Assembly: GCF_016617715.1 (NCBI RefSeq)
Contig: NZ_CP067225.1
Location: 2,046,001-2,110,000, forward strand
Reading direction: 5' to 3'
Length of the DNA: 64,000 bases
Source of the DNA: Paracoccus sp. MC1862
GTDB taxonomy: Bacteria > Pseudomonadota > Alphaproteobacteria > Rhodobacterales > Rhodobacteraceae
The translations under genes and the position numbers were made by a program. How positions within the stretch are numbered: the first letter of the stretch is position 1; every line of letters starts with the position of its first letter. This document shows, one piece after another, positions 26,548-35,390 of this stretch. The notes beneath the pieces are model-generated. The model worked only from the letters and a program-made list of their open reading frames with translations. It ran no database searches and was not told the DNA's origin.

Positions 26548-27002
26548 GACATTGCCGCCCGAGCCGCGCGGATCGCCCGCGTCAGCTGGCCCTCATTGGC
26601 GTCAGCACCGGCGCGGATCACGACATCGCCGACGACGATCTCCAACTCGGACGCGGCCTCGGCCTGCGGCACAACCGCCGCGCCGCCCTCGACCACCAGT
26701 TCCGCAAACATCGGCAGGCCCGCCATGCTCTCGGGCACCACCAACTGTCCCGTCCGCAGCTTCTTGCGCCAATTGTAGATCTGCCAACGCGTGGTGCCGT
26801 GCCTGCGGGCGAGTTCCGCCACCCGCATACCCGAGATCAGGCTTTCAGCCGCAATCCGCGCCCGCTCCGCCTCGGTGCGCTGCCGCCGTCCGCTTGGCCC
26901 CTCGATCACATCCAGTCGGGAAACCAAGCCACCGGATGAGCCGTCCAAACAGACGCCCAATTTGCCGTCTCTTGCCAAATCGGTCTCCTCCACCACCCGC
27001 AT
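26544..27002 (-). CDS. tnpA: IS66 transposase subunit TnpA (HTH)
   Basis: 152 residues. The central HTH (RIAAESLISGMRVAELARRH then GTTRWQIYNWRKKL) matches the IS66/IS3 OrfA type. First gene of the IS; ATG 27002 lies 59 bases inside the right inverted repeat. The C-terminal part (ELEIVVGDVVIRAGADAN) is typical of IS66 TnpA. Confidence 0.92.
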   Translation of the reverse strand: MRVVEETDLARDGKLGVCLDGSSGGLVSRLDVIEGPSGRRQRTEAERARIAAESLISGMRVAELARRHGTTRWQIYNWRKKLRTGQLVVPESMAGLPMFAELVVEGGAAVVPQAEAASELEIVVGDVVIRAGADANEGQLTRAIRAARAAMS

Positions 27003-27061
27003 ACGCGGAGAATGGCCGGTTCAGATCAGCAATGGCAGGAGGGCGTCGGCCTCGCGCTTAC

Positions 27062-27069
27062 CTTGCACG
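27062..27069. repeat. Target-site duplication, right of IS66
   Basis: CTTGCACG, identical to 24527-24534. The 174 bases from here to the next gene (27244) hold the start of the split Rha remnant and otherwise nothing I recognise. Confidence 0.9.
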
Positions 27070-27243
27070 TGCCGCGTTGGCTGCCCCTGCTTTCGGCATG
27101 ACACCCTGCGCCACGCCCCCAGGAGGTGGAAGGGCCGCGCCGTGACGGGGTTTATGGGCATGACACTGCCCGGGCACTCACCGTCTGATCCCGGATGCTT
27201 CGCGGCTGAACAAACCCGCAGGGCGCATCCCGGCCCTGTCTCG

Positions 27244-27597
27244 TCACCCCATCACCGCGTCCAGCAGCGCGACCGTGAGAGGCTGTTGCGAGATCGGCGG
27301 CAATGTCTTCACCCCGTCAGGTGTCCGGTCCCGCGCATAGGCCTGATCCAGCCAGGCGCCATCCATCGCGAGGATGATCTCGACGTGGCGGGGCTCCAGT
27401 GGCATCCGCATCAGCTGGCACCAGGCGGCGATCTCGGAAGGCTGGATCGGGTTCGGCCCAGCCGGGTGATAGGTGCGGGTCGCGGAGAGGCGCTGGAAGG
27501 CCTTCCAGAGTTCGATGCCGGCTTCGGGCGGGCGGACCTTCCCACCAGCCAGGGCCGCCTTCACCGCCGCGCAGAGTTGGTTCTGCAGTCTATCCAT
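27244..27597 (-). CDS. Phage protein following the tape measure gene, function unknown
   Basis: 117 residues; helical, with IELWKAFQRLSATRTYHPAG and PIQPSEIAAWCQLMRMPLEP, a pattern I associate with small tail-assembly proteins of Rhodobacterales siphoviruses. Its ATG shares a base with the tape measure stop (TAATG). In most siphoviruses a tail assembly chaperone precedes the tape measure; here it comes after. The structural module ends at this gene. Confidence 0.65.
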   Translation of the reverse strand: MDRLQNQLCAAVKAALAGGKVRPPEAGIELWKAFQRLSATRTYHPAGPNPIQPSEIAAWCQLMRMPLEPRHVEIILAMDGAWLDQAYARDRTPDGVKTLPPISQQPLTVALLDAVMG

Positions 27598-30092
27598 TAT
27601 CGCCTCAAAGGATCTCGGTTGATCTCGGCCACGCGCGAAGGCATCGCCCGGTTCGCTTGCGCGACGGCATGAGCCGCGCCGGCACGGATCTTCTCATCAA
27701 GCGCTCGGTCGCCCGTGGTGCCGCGCAGGTCGATGGTAGCGTTGACGGTCACGCTGCCCCCGCCACTACCGCCCTGAGCCGATGAGCCTTTGTGAATTGC
27801 ATCAAGGTTGCGCACCCCGATCCTCTTCACGGCCTCGGCGCTCATCACATACTCGCCGCGGTGGACGATGCCGGCGGGCTCATGCTTGCCGCCGCTGCCG
27901 GTGAAGCCGCCGCCTGCGAAGCCGAGGAGCGAGCCGAGTCCCGCGAAGAACCCGCCCGCAGCGCCACCGCTGGCTGCGAGTCCTGAGAAGGCCCGGTTCA
28001 TCATCGCCTCGGCGATCTGGTCGAGGAGACCGGCCACCGCCTGCTTGGCGGCGTCTGCGCCCTGAAGCGCCGCGGTGAAGATGCCTGACACGGCTTCTGC
28101 GCCCCGCTCGCCCGCCTCCTGCACCTTCTCCAGCCGTTCGGCCGCGTCCTCGGCACTCTGTCCGGCCTCGGCATAGGCCCGGGCGAGACCGTCGATCTGG
28201 GCCTCCAGTTGCGGCGTGATCTCCCGGCCTTCCTTCTGCGCCTCGGCCAGCAGCTTCGCCTTCTCGCCCGCATAGGCCATCACGTCGCCGTAGGTCTCGC
28301 CGCTGAGGGCCGCCGCCGTCAGGACCGCCGCCTCGATCTGGTAGGCGTCGATCCGTTCCCGAATCCTTTCGACATCCCGGTCGAAGCCGCTCTGCCGCTC
28401 TCGCGAAGCTCGTCCGCCGCCTCGGCCCGATCCGCCACCACCACCACCACCTCGTCCCGCGGCCCCGGCCGCTGCACGGCCTGCCTCGCCCGCAATGGCG
28501 GCTTCCGCGAAGCCCCGCACCTCGGCATCGGTCAGGGTGGCGCCGGTCTCCTTGGCACGCTGGCGGACGGAAGCCATCTCGCGTTCGAGGGCCAGCTGCT
28601 CGCGGGTGGCGCTGTTGCGGGCGGTCTCGCTGTCGGTGAAGCGGTCGTTCGCCTCGGCCAAGGCGCGGGCGCTTTCCATGCTCGCCTGCTCGGCCGCGTG
28701 GCGGTCCCTCAGGGCCTGTGTCGAGACTTGCGAAGGGGATGTGCCCGCCGCCGCTGACAATGCCGCCCTGAGCTGTCCTGCGAGGGCGGTGACGCTGCTG
28801 ATCACCCCGCCGAGGCGGGTGAGCTGCGACATGACGCCGGTGAACTGCACCCGGTCCCCGGCCTCCAGTTCCGCAAAGGCATCCTCGGCCGCGCCCTGGA
28901 CCTCCACCAGCTTGGCCGCGAACTCGTCGCCGGTGATCTCGCCGTCCTGGAAGGCGGTCGACAGGGCGTCCATCTCGGCCGCGGCGATGCGCAGGGCGTC
29001 GGCGGCCCCGTCATAACCCCAGCTGTCCAGAAGCCCGATGGCGCCCCGTAGTTCGGCCGCCGTGGCCGTGGCGGTCTCGGCAAGCTGCTGGTGGATCGCT
29101 TCGAGGTCTTCCATCGCGACCCGGTTCTCGTCGACCAGGTCGCGGTTCTCACGCAGGGCGTCATAGGTGTCGTCGCCGAGAAGCATGCGCCCCTCGGCCT
29201 CGCTGCTGAATATCTCGTCGAGCCGGGCCCGAGTGTCGGCCAGTTCGGCGGTCACGTCGGCCGCGCCGACAATCACCCGCTTGAAGAAGTTGCCGGCCGT
29301 GGTCTGAAGCTCGCGGAAGCGCCGGTCGAGTTCGTCAGCCTTCTGGATCAACTCGTCGTCCAGCACCGCCCCGGCTTCATGGGCGCGGGCGATGGTGTCC
29401 CTGAGCGCGCCTTCGCCCTGGCCCAGCATCTCCACGAAGCGCTCGCCGCCAGTGCCCCCGAAGATCTCGTCGGCGATCCTGATCTGGGCCGCCTTGTCCA
29501 TGCCCTCCAGCCGCTCCATGATCTCCAGCATGAGCGCGGACGGGTCTTTCAGCTTGCGCTTGAGGTCTTCGGCCCGATAGCCGAGCCGCCCGAAGGCTTC
29601 CGCAGCCGGTCCCACGCCGGTGGCGATGAACTCGTCGGCCCTGAGGCTCAGTTCCTTGAAGCCATCGACCAGGGCGTCGACGCTGATCCGGTTGGTATCG
29701 GCGACGAAGGCCCATTCCTGGAAGGCCTGCGCCGAGAGGCCCGCGCGCCTGGCCTCGTTGCCAATGTTGGCCAGCCCCTGCACCACCTGCCGGGAACTGC
29801 TGACGATCTCCGAGAGGCCGCCGATCGCCAGCCCGCCGAGGAAGCCGCCCGCCATGGCCCGGCCGAGCGAGCCGATGGAACCGGAGATGCTCGCCACCGA
29901 CTGCCGCATCGAGGCGGCCGCCCGGTTCATGTCGCGCTCCATGTCGCGGGTGGCGGATCGCGAGCCCCGCCGCAGCCCGTCATAGGTCCGGGTTCCGCGC
30001 TGCTCGGCCTGGCGCATGCGCTTCTCGAACTCGCTCACGCGCGCCTCCAGCATCACCACCAGCCGTTCGTCGGCTCCTACGCTTGCGTTCAT
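27597..30092 (-). CDS. Phage tail tape measure protein
   Basis: 831 residues. N-terminal coiled coil (VVMLEARVSEFEKRMRQAEQ), a Gly/Ala-rich membrane-like stretch (RAMAGGFLGGLAIGGL), long helical repeats, a poly-Gly tract (AGRGGGGGGGSGRGGG) near residue 545 and a hydrophobic segment followed by FTGSGGKHEPAGIVHRGEYV, a conserved tape-measure C-terminal motif. It would set tail length; 831 residues implies a short to medium siphovirus tail. Starts nine bases after terL. Confidence 0.85.
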   Translation of the reverse strand: MNASVGADERLVVMLEARVSEFEKRMRQAEQRGTRTYDGLRRGSRSATRDMERDMNRAAASMRQSVASISGSIGSLGRAMAGGFLGGLAIGGLSEIVSSSRQVVQGLANIGNEARRAGLSAQAFQEWAFVADTNRISVDALVDGFKELSLRADEFIATGVGPAAEAFGRLGYRAEDLKRKLKDPSALMLEIMERLEGMDKAAQIRIADEIFGGTGGERFVEMLGQGEGALRDTIARAHEAGAVLDDELIQKADELDRRFRELQTTAGNFFKRVIVGAADVTAELADTRARLDEIFSSEAEGRMLLGDDTYDALRENRDLVDENRVAMEDLEAIHQQLAETATATAAELRGAIGLLDSWGYDGAADALRIAAAEMDALSTAFQDGEITGDEFAAKLVEVQGAAEDAFAELEAGDRVQFTGVMSQLTRLGGVISSVTALAGQLRAALSAAAGTSPSQVSTQALRDRHAAEQASMESARALAEANDRFTDSETARNSATREQLALEREMASVRQRAKETGATLTDAEVRGFAEAAIAGEAGRAAAGAAGRGGGGGGGSGRGGGRASRERQSGFDRDVERIRERIDAYQIEAAVLTAAALSGETYGDVMAYAGEKAKLLAEAQKEGREITPQLEAQIDGLARAYAEAGQSAEDAAERLEKVQEAGERGAEAVSGIFTAALQGADAAKQAVAGLLDQIAEAMMNRAFSGLAASGGAAGGFFAGLGSLLGFAGGGFTGSGGKHEPAGIVHRGEYVMSAEAVKRIGVRNLDAIHKGSSAQGGSGGGSVTVNATIDLRGTTGDRALDEKIRAGAAHAVAQANRAMPSRVAEINRDPLRR

Positions 30093-30101
30093 CCTGCCCT
30101 C

Positions 30102-31847
30102 CTATACGGGCTGCCAAAGGTCTTCGGTGAACCACCCCGCCTTGGTGGTCATGGTGTTCTCGTTGGCGCTTGCCCGGGCCACGGCCATGGCGGCCGCGAC
30201 GGCGCCGTCGATCGACAGCCAGCGCTTGGGCTTGGTGAACTTCACGACGTGGCCGTGGTCGTTGCGCTTCACCACGACGTTGGCGAAGCAGTGCCGCAGA
30301 ACCGGGTGCCCGCCGTGGAAGAACTCGCCGCCGAGAAGGGCGCGCTCCAGTTCGAGGACCGCCGGCATCATCAGCGAGGGCACCTGCCGGAAGTCCACGG
30401 CCGGCAGGCCGGCCTCGAGGATCTTCGGCTGCACCTGCCGCGCCATGTGCGGGTCGAAGGCGATCTCCTGGACGTTGAACTCCTCGCAGAGTTCGATGAT
30501 GCGGCCCTCGATCTCGGCATAGTCGATCACTGCGCCTGAGGTGGCGGTGATCAGGCCTTCCTCGTGCCACGCCTCATAGGGGGCGCCGGACTGCGCCTCG
30601 CGGCTGCTGATGCCGTCCTCGTCGTCGAGGGGGCTGTCGCCCGAGGTGGCGTCCAGGGCCTCCTGCGGGCAGAAGAACCAGGGCCTGACGAAGTAGCCCT
30701 CGGCCACCCGCCAGCAGGCCACGATCACGGAAAGGTCGACCGTCGAGGACAGGTCCACCCCCAGCCAGCAGGGCTCGTCCTTGAGGGCCTCAAGATCGAA
30801 GTCTTTCCCCCCTGCGTCATAGATGTCCATGTCGACGAAGGGGTCGGTTGAGGCGTCGAGCCAGATGTTGAGCTTCAGTTGCTTGAAGGACTGCCGGTCG
30901 CCCACGCTGCGCTGCGAGCGCCTGGCGTGGCGGCGGAAGCCCCCGAGGCTCGGATAGCCATGCTGCAGGCCGGGGTTCACCCGGTGCCACAGAGCCTCGT
31001 CCTCCCAATCGTCGCGCCGGTCGGCCTCGAACAGGATCGGCAGGATGGAAGGGTCGTCGACCTTGCCCCGCGCGATGTTGCGGGCGTCCTCGAAGAACTC
31101 CCAGGCGAGGTTGTCCTGCCCCCGGCCCGCGGTGGATGCGACAACCAGCAGGCTGTCGTCGATCTTCTCAAGGCCGGTGGTCAGGGCTTCCCAGAGGTCG
31201 CGGCCCTTCCAGATGTGGATTTCGTCGGCCAGCACGAAGCCCGGCGTCCGGCCGTGCTGGGGTCCGCCATCCCCCGAGATCACCTCCAGGTAGGAGGCTT
31301 CCCTGCGGTAAAGGAGCTTCTTGGGAGCGTTATGGGCGTCATAGATGCCGACTTGGGAGACCAGCCGCTTGTCCTCGCGGATGATGCCTGCGGCCTCGCG
31401 AAAGCCGATGCCGGCCTGCTTGCGGTCAGCCGCGGCGAAGATCGCCTCGCCCCCGGGGCGCCGTTCCGGGCCGATCGTGTGCAGCAGCGCCAGCGCGGCC
31501 GAGAGGGAGGTCTTGCGGTTGCCCCTCGGCAACAGCAGGGCCACGGTGTTGACGATGCGGGTGCCGTCGTCGTGGCGCGGGCCGTAGATGCGGCGCACGA
31601 TCCGCTCCTGCCAGGGGTCGAGCTGGAAGGCACGGTTCGGCAGGATGGATTTCGGATGCCGCAGGGCGCGCAGGAAGCGCACGGCGCGCTCGCCATGCCC
31701 GAAGGGATCGGGGATCTCGCTGTTGTCATAGATCCATTCGGGGAAGGTATCACGGCGATCGTTGTGCCTTTGCTCCCCCGATCCGGGGACCAATCCGGTA
31801 TTTCCCGGTTTGGGGAAAAACCCCGAAGGTATGGGCGTCATCCCCAT
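30102..31847 (-). CDS. Terminase large subunit
   Basis: 581 residues. ATPase part: Walker A-like ALLLPRGNRKTSLSAAL and Walker B FVLADEIHIW with SLLVVASTAGRG (coupling motif). Nuclease part: LGVDLSSTVDLSVIV, EIAFDPHMARQV and a C-terminal SIDGAVAAAMA Asp. Packages DNA into the prohead. Start ATG 31847 follows GTGAAGG and comes five bases after terS. It is unusually placed between the head-tail joining genes and the tape measure. Confidence 0.9.
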   Translation of the reverse strand: MGMTPIPSGFFPKPGNTGLVPGSGEQRHNDRRDTFPEWIYDNSEIPDPFGHGERAVRFLRALRHPKSILPNRAFQLDPWQERIVRRIYGPRHDDGTRIVNTVALLLPRGNRKTSLSAALALLHTIGPERRPGGEAIFAAADRKQAGIGFREAAGIIREDKRLVSQVGIYDAHNAPKKLLYRREASYLEVISGDGGPQHGRTPGFVLADEIHIWKGRDLWEALTTGLEKIDDSLLVVASTAGRGQDNLAWEFFEDARNIARGKVDDPSILPILFEADRRDDWEDEALWHRVNPGLQHGYPSLGGFRRHARRSQRSVGDRQSFKQLKLNIWLDASTDPFVDMDIYDAGGKDFDLEALKDEPCWLGVDLSSTVDLSVIVACWRVAEGYFVRPWFFCPQEALDATSGDSPLDDEDGISSREAQSGAPYEAWHEEGLITATSGAVIDYAEIEGRIIELCEEFNVQEIAFDPHMARQVQPKILEAGLPAVDFRQVPSLMMPAVLELERALLGGEFFHGGHPVLRHCFANVVVKRNDHGHVVKFTKPKRWLSIDGAVAAAMAVARASANENTMTTKAGWFTEDLWQPV

Positions 31848-31851
31848 ACCT

Positions 31852-32241
31852 TCACCCCACGTCCAGCGGGTTGGCGGTATCGTCGCGGTCATCGTCCTCG
31901 CGGATCGCAGGACGCGAGCGGGAAACCGGCGTGAGGCCGAGTTCGGCGGCAAGCTGGCGGGCCGAGGCCATCGCCTTGTCCTGCACGCGGATGAGCTTCA
32001 GCATCATCTCGGGGTCGGCCTCCTTCTGGATGGCCTTCTCCATCTGTCGGGCGCGGCCGATGCAGACGCAGTAGTTCTCAAGCCCGCCCAGGTCGGCATC
32101 GGTCAGGATGCGCCGCTCGGTCAGCACCGGCATGACGCGCTTCCATTCCGCCTTGGCCTCGGCCGCCAGCCAGCGCGGCGGCGGCAGCGCATCGGTCAGA
32201 TCGCCCCCTCCCACCTGCAGTGCTGGCTTGGCGCCCTTCAT
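31852..32241 (-). CDS. Terminase small subunit (P27-like)
   Basis: 129 residues with LPPPRWLAAEAKAEWKRVMP, LENYCVCIGRARQMEKAI and LGLTPVSRSR, the pattern of P27-family small terminases that recognise the packaging site. Overlaps the preceding head-tail gene (ATGA) and immediately precedes terL. Confidence 0.82.
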   Translation of the reverse strand: MKGAKPALQVGGGDLTDALPPPRWLAAEAKAEWKRVMPVLTERRILTDADLGGLENYCVCIGRARQMEKAIQKEADPEMMLKLIRVQDKAMASARQLAAELGLTPVSRSRPAIREDDDRDDTANPLDVG

Positions 32242-32555
32242 TCCGGGGTCCTCACGCAGCGCAGTTCCAGCCCCTCCCGCCGGCCGATGGGGGCAACCTG
32301 CTTGATGTTGAAGGCCTCGCCCTTCCAGATTACCCGGTCGGCGTTGGAGACCCCCTCGACGAAGCGGGCGCGGAAGATCACCAACTCCTCGTCGGTGGCG
32401 CCGAAGTTGCGGATGAACTCGGTCGTGGATTGCTGCACCAGCTCGGCCCGGACCTCCGCCACGCGCGCCCAGGTCGTCGAGGGCGTGCCATATTCGTTCA
32501 GGCTCTCGGTCGCGCGCTCGATGCGGATCAGTTCGGTCAGACGGCCGGCCCTCAT
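32238..32555 (-). CDS. Head-tail adaptor protein
   Basis: 105 residues. MRAGRLTELIRIERATESLN and the C-terminal FNIKQVAPIGRREGLELRC match the SPP1 gp16-type head closure / head-tail joining family. Overlaps both neighbours by four bases. Confidence 0.8.
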   Translation of the reverse strand: MRAGRLTELIRIERATESLNEYGTPSTTWARVAEVRAELVQQSTTEFIRNFGATDEELVIFRARFVEGVSNADRVIWKGEAFNIKQVAPIGRREGLELRCVRTPE

Positions 32556-32962
32556 GACAGGTCCTCCGTGATCAGGGCCTCGATGGTGATGACCCCGTGC
32601 GAATGCTCGCCGTCAGGGTCGCGCAGGTAGCGCATCGAGGAGACCCGCACGTCGGCGCAATGGAGCGGCGAGGCCACCACCAGGCGTCCGAAGCCGATGG
32701 CGCGCCTGATCTGGTCGCCGATGGCCTTTACCCCCTCAAGCGAGGGCTCGCGCTTCCAGACATGGACGGTGTGAAAGACCCGGACATGGGCGCGGCGCAG
32801 GCTCGTTCCCTCGTCCACCGACTGGCTTTCGCCGAGGATGATCGAGGGCACCGGGGCGGGCCGCTGGTTGCTGTCCAGCACGTTCTGAGCGGGCACCAGC
32901 GCCATCAGGGCGGCGGTGGTCGTGAAGCGGCCGCGCAGGGCCTTCTGGACCTCAAGCTCCAT
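32552..32962 (-). CDS. DUF3168-type tail completion protein
   Basis: 136 residues. ELEVQKALRGRFTTTAALMA, HTVHVWKREPSLEGVKAIGD and RYLRDPDGEHSHGVITIEAL are the recognisable DUF3168 (gp17-like) features. ATG 32962 shares a base with the stop of the gp10-like gene (TGATG). Confidence 0.8.
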   Translation of the reverse strand: MELEVQKALRGRFTTTAALMALVPAQNVLDSNQRPAPVPSIILGESQSVDEGTSLRRAHVRVFHTVHVWKREPSLEGVKAIGDQIRRAIGFGRLVVASPLHCADVRVSSMRYLRDPDGEHSHGVITIEALITEDLS

Positions 32963-33381
32963 CACTTCGCCTCCCTGATGGCCTTGCCGATGGATCGCTT
33001 GATCCGGTCGAGGGCGCGCTTGCGGCCCAGGCGGAAGCCCGGCCAGAAGAAGGGCTGCGCGGCGTGAAAGGTGGTCCCGTATTCCTGCAGGTGCGGATAG
33101 CGCACGTCGGTGTTGCCGGCGGTGATCGCGGCCATGTTCTCGGGGACCACCATCGAGCCGCCGGGCTGCGAATAGGGCGGCGTCGTCTGCCCCGGTCCGG
33201 TGACGGCGATCGAGGATTTCAGGTCCGGCGCCGAGGTCTTCGGATCGTCGGGCGCCATAGCGCGCTGCAGGGCGGCGATTTCCTCGGCGGACTTCACCAG
33301 GGCCGGCTGCACGGCATTGCGCGCGGCCTGCGGGATCGCCCGCATCCGCTTCTGAAAGCTCTTGAGGCCGCCGTCCGACAT
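32962..33381 (-). CDS. HK97 gp10-like head-tail connector protein
   Basis: 139 residues. QKRMRAIPQAARNAVQPALV and the C-terminal HLQEYGTTFHAAQPFFWPGF (residues 97-116) are characteristic of the HK97 gp10 family. TGATG junctions on both sides. Helps tail completion and joining. Confidence 0.82.
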   Translation of the reverse strand: MSDGGLKSFQKRMRAIPQAARNAVQPALVKSAEEIAALQRAMAPDDPKTSAPDLKSSIAVTGPGQTTPPYSQPGGSMVVPENMAAITAGNTDVRYPHLQEYGTTFHAAQPFFWPGFRLGRKRALDRIKRSIGKAIREAK

Positions 33382-33695
33382 CAGAAGGTCCACCCGCGGT
33401 ATTCGTTGACGATGTCCTTGACCCCGAAAGGCAGGTGGCGCTCGCGGTCGGCCGCGGCCTCGCGGTTCTCGAACCACCAGCAGGCCAGTTGCAGGACGGC
33501 TTCCTTCAGCGCCTCGGGCACCGGCGGCAGGCCAGGGCCGCCGAACATGGCGTCGATCCTGTAGCCGAGAAGGCGTTCGATGTGGTTCTGGGCCGCGTCT
33601 CCCTTCTGCTGCAGAAGCAGGAGGTCGCTGCTGGGGGCATCTCCGGTGAGGCCGGCCTGGGCCATCAATTCTTGCAGGTCTGCCACGGTCATCAT
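33381..33695 (-). CDS. Head-tail connector (gp6-like)
   Basis: 104 residues. DLQELMAQAGLTGDAPSSDL, helices ending AVLQLACWWFENREAAADR, and the terminal VNEYRGWTF match phage gp6-like connectors. The ATG overlaps the stop of the tail-tube-like gene (ATGA). Confidence 0.78.
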   Translation of the reverse strand: MMTVADLQELMAQAGLTGDAPSSDLLLLQQKGDAAQNHIERLLGYRIDAMFGGPGLPPVPEALKEAVLQLACWWFENREAAADRERHLPFGVKDIVNEYRGWTF

Positions 33696-34156
33696 GTCAG
33701 GATTACCCCGTTTCTGGAGATGTCCGAGGTTGGCTTGAGGTCGACCTGCAGCTTCATCACGCTGTTGGCGGTGTCGAAGACCTCGCCGATGCGGATCACC
33801 AGGGCGAACCACGCGCGGGTCGTGGTTCCATCGGGGAACACCAGGCGGAAGGGATAGCTTGCCTGCGAACGGGCCGCCGTCCACAGCAGCAGTTGCCCTG
33901 CATCTGTGGGGTCATTCCCCATGACAAGGGGCATCTCGGGGCGCCGCATGCCTGTCTTGAGGGAATACTCGACCGGCATGCCATTCGAGTCCCACTCCCC
34001 AACCGGGTTGCCAGAATCCACGTCCCATTCGACCCCGAGCATACCGAGGGCCTCGATCTCGCCGATCTGCACCCAGCCCGACGCAGGAAACGTCCCGGAC
34101 TCTTCGACCGGGGCATTCGCGATGAACAGCCTTGAGCCTGAGGTCGAATACAGCAT
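33692..34156 (-). CDS. Tail-tube-like protein (second copy)
   Basis: 154 residues, beta-rich, beginning LYSTSGSRLFIANAP and containing WVQIGEIEALGMLGVEW and TANSVMKLQVDLKPTSDI. Same architecture as the gene at 34160-34639, so the two are tandem paralogues. Either a major/minor tail tube pair or a tube protein and a decoration form. Confidence 0.7.
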   Translation of the reverse strand: MLYSTSGSRLFIANAPVEESGTFPASGWVQIGEIEALGMLGVEWDVDSGNPVGEWDSNGMPVEYSLKTGMRRPEMPLVMGNDPTDAGQLLLWTAARSQASYPFRLVFPDGTTTRAWFALVIRIGEVFDTANSVMKLQVDLKPTSDISRNGVILT

Positions 34157-34159
34157 GGA

Positions 34160-34639
34160 TCAGGCCGCGTCCGCGTCGACCTTGACCACGTTGGAGTTCA
34201 CCCAGAGCGTCATGTTCAGCTTCATGACCGAGTTGGCCCCGTCGAGGGCTTCGGCGGCCGAGGCGACCTTGGCGACGAACAGGCGCTCGGAGGGCGTGCC
34301 ACCGGGAGGGGCGTCGTTCAGCACCAGCCGGAAGGCATAATCATGGGGCGTCTTCTCGGCGGCGATCACGGCCAGTTGGCCCGGGTCGTCATAGTCGAGC
34401 CCCGCGACCACCTCCATCGAGCCGGCGTTCCGCGTGCCCTTCAGGCGGCGCGTGCGCGACGTGCTGATGGCGTCGAAGCTGATCTCGGTGGCGGCATCGC
34501 CAAGCGTGCCGAGGGCCTCGATCTCGCCGATTTCCACCCAGGTCTGCGGGGTGAAGTCTGCGGCGACGAAGTCAGTGGACTTCGCGGGCAGCGCAGCGCC
34601 GATGTAGAGCTTGCTGCCGTTGGTGGCGTAGATAGTCAT
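34160..34639 (-). CDS. Phage major tail tube protein
   Basis: 159 residues. YATNGSKLYIGAALP, WVEIGEIEALGTLGDAAT and NSVMKLNMTLWVNSNVV fit the beta-sandwich tail tube family of Rhodobacterales phages. Its ATG overlaps the HNH gene stop (ATGA). Located upstream of the connector genes rather than downstream, an unusual order. Confidence 0.75.
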   Translation of the reverse strand: MTIYATNGSKLYIGAALPAKSTDFVAADFTPQTWVEIGEIEALGTLGDAATEISFDAISTSRTRRLKGTRNAGSMEVVAGLDYDDPGQLAVIAAEKTPHDYAFRLVLNDAPPGGTPSERLFVAKVASAAEALDGANSVMKLNMTLWVNSNVVKVDADAA

Positions 34640-34998
34640 TGCTGAACCTTTCGGGGTGCGCGCCGCTCACGGGCGGCTTCGATTGCGTTGCATCGCTGGC
34701 AGCCGGGCCGCCAGTTGGATTGGTCCATGCGGAGTTCCGGCCGCGAGCGGATCGATTTGATGTGCATGACGACCACCGCAGGGGCACCGCAGGCGGCGCA
34801 TTGGCTGTTCTCGCGTCGGGCTAGAAAGGCCTTCGCTTCCCGCTCCCAGCGGCCGTCATAGCCACGCTGGCTGCTGTTCGGCCGGGTCTTGTCGAAGCGG
34901 GCCTTGCGCTCGGCCGCGCGCTTCGCCTGGCAGGGGCAGGAGGCGCCGGGCGGCACCACCTTGCCACATGAACACAGGCGAGGCGCACGGGCCGGCAT
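34636..34998 (-). CDS. HNH endonuclease
   Basis: 120 residues. Four-Cys N-terminal knuckle (LCSCGKVVPPGASCPC) and an HNH core: CAACGAPAVVVMHIKSIRS then NWRPGCQRCNAIEAARER. Phage HNH proteins of this kind commonly assist terminase cleavage at cos or pac sites. TGATG overlap with the preceding gene. Confidence 0.88.
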   Translation of the reverse strand: MPARAPRLCSCGKVVPPGASCPCQAKRAAERKARFDKTRPNSSQRGYDGRWEREAKAFLARRENSQCAACGAPAVVVMHIKSIRSRPELRMDQSNWRPGCQRCNAIEAARERRAPRKVQQ

Positions 34999-35378
34999 CA
35001 GGCACCCGGCCGGGTCTGGGGCACGATCACCGCCACGGCACCGGCGGCGATGCTCGTCCCGCTTGCCTTGGTCGTCGCAAGCCGCACGTAGCGCTTCCAG
35101 CCTCGATAGCCGAGGCGGTAGCTGCTGTTCGCGGCCAGCGTGGCGGGCGCGGTGCTGTCCACCTGGTCGGCGGCAACGTCGGTCCAGCCGGTCGAGCCGG
35201 TGTCGCTCTCCTGCAGCTTCACGCCGAAGTTTCCGTCACCCGCCACGGCGCCGGTGTTGACCACGAAGGCCAGCCGGCCGGCGCCGAGGGTGTCGATGGT
35301 GGCGCCTTGCGCGGCGGCGGTCTGCACGGCCGGCGCGAGGGCGGGCAGCGAGGTGATGTTGGAATACAGGTCACGCAT
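34998..35378 (-). CDS. Hypothetical phage structural protein
   Basis: 126 residues, beta-rich, starting MRDLYSNITSLPALAPAVQT and containing GWTDVAADQVDSTAPATLAA and GYRGWKRYVRLATTKA. The small size and position right after the capsid gene suggest a head decoration or stabilising protein, but this is inference. Shares a base with the HNH start. Confidence 0.6.
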   Translation of the reverse strand: MRDLYSNITSLPALAPAVQTAAAQGATIDTLGAGRLAFVVNTGAVAGDGNFGVKLQESDTGSTGWTDVAADQVDSTAPATLAANSSYRLGYRGWKRYVRLATTKASGTSIAAGAVAVIVPQTRPGA

Positions 35379-35390
35379 GGGTCAGGCTCC

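Larger units (their letters stand above)
24535..27061 (-). mobile_element. Complete IS66-family insertion sequence
   Basis: 2527 bp, with terminal inverted repeats starting GTAAGCGCGAG at both ends (24535 on the plus strand; 27061 on the minus strand), the GTAA terminus typical of IS66. Flanked by the 8-bp duplication CTTGCACG. It carries tnpA, tnpB and tnpC in order on the minus strand, all apparently intact, so it should be mobile. Confidence 0.93.
24340..27099 (-). pseudogene. Rha-type phage regulatory protein, truncated and split by IS66
   Basis: The left piece (24340-24534) encodes ARDIRNLIDANPEWGVSNF and then YVDAQNGQTYQMYEMTRDGY and LVMGFIG, the core of Rha (pRha) antirepressor-like proteins. 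Removing the IS and one 8-bp duplication joins it in frame to MPKAGAANAARAS at 27062-27099. Even restored it would have only about 80 residues: the usual N-terminal part and everything after the MGFIG strand are missing, so it was a remnant before the IS arrived. Confidence 0.7.

Noticed and set aside
29091..30539. Long plus-strand open frame opposite the tape measure and terminase genes
   Set aside because: Antisense shadow: composition biased, no motifs, and the minus-strand proteins are unmistakable.
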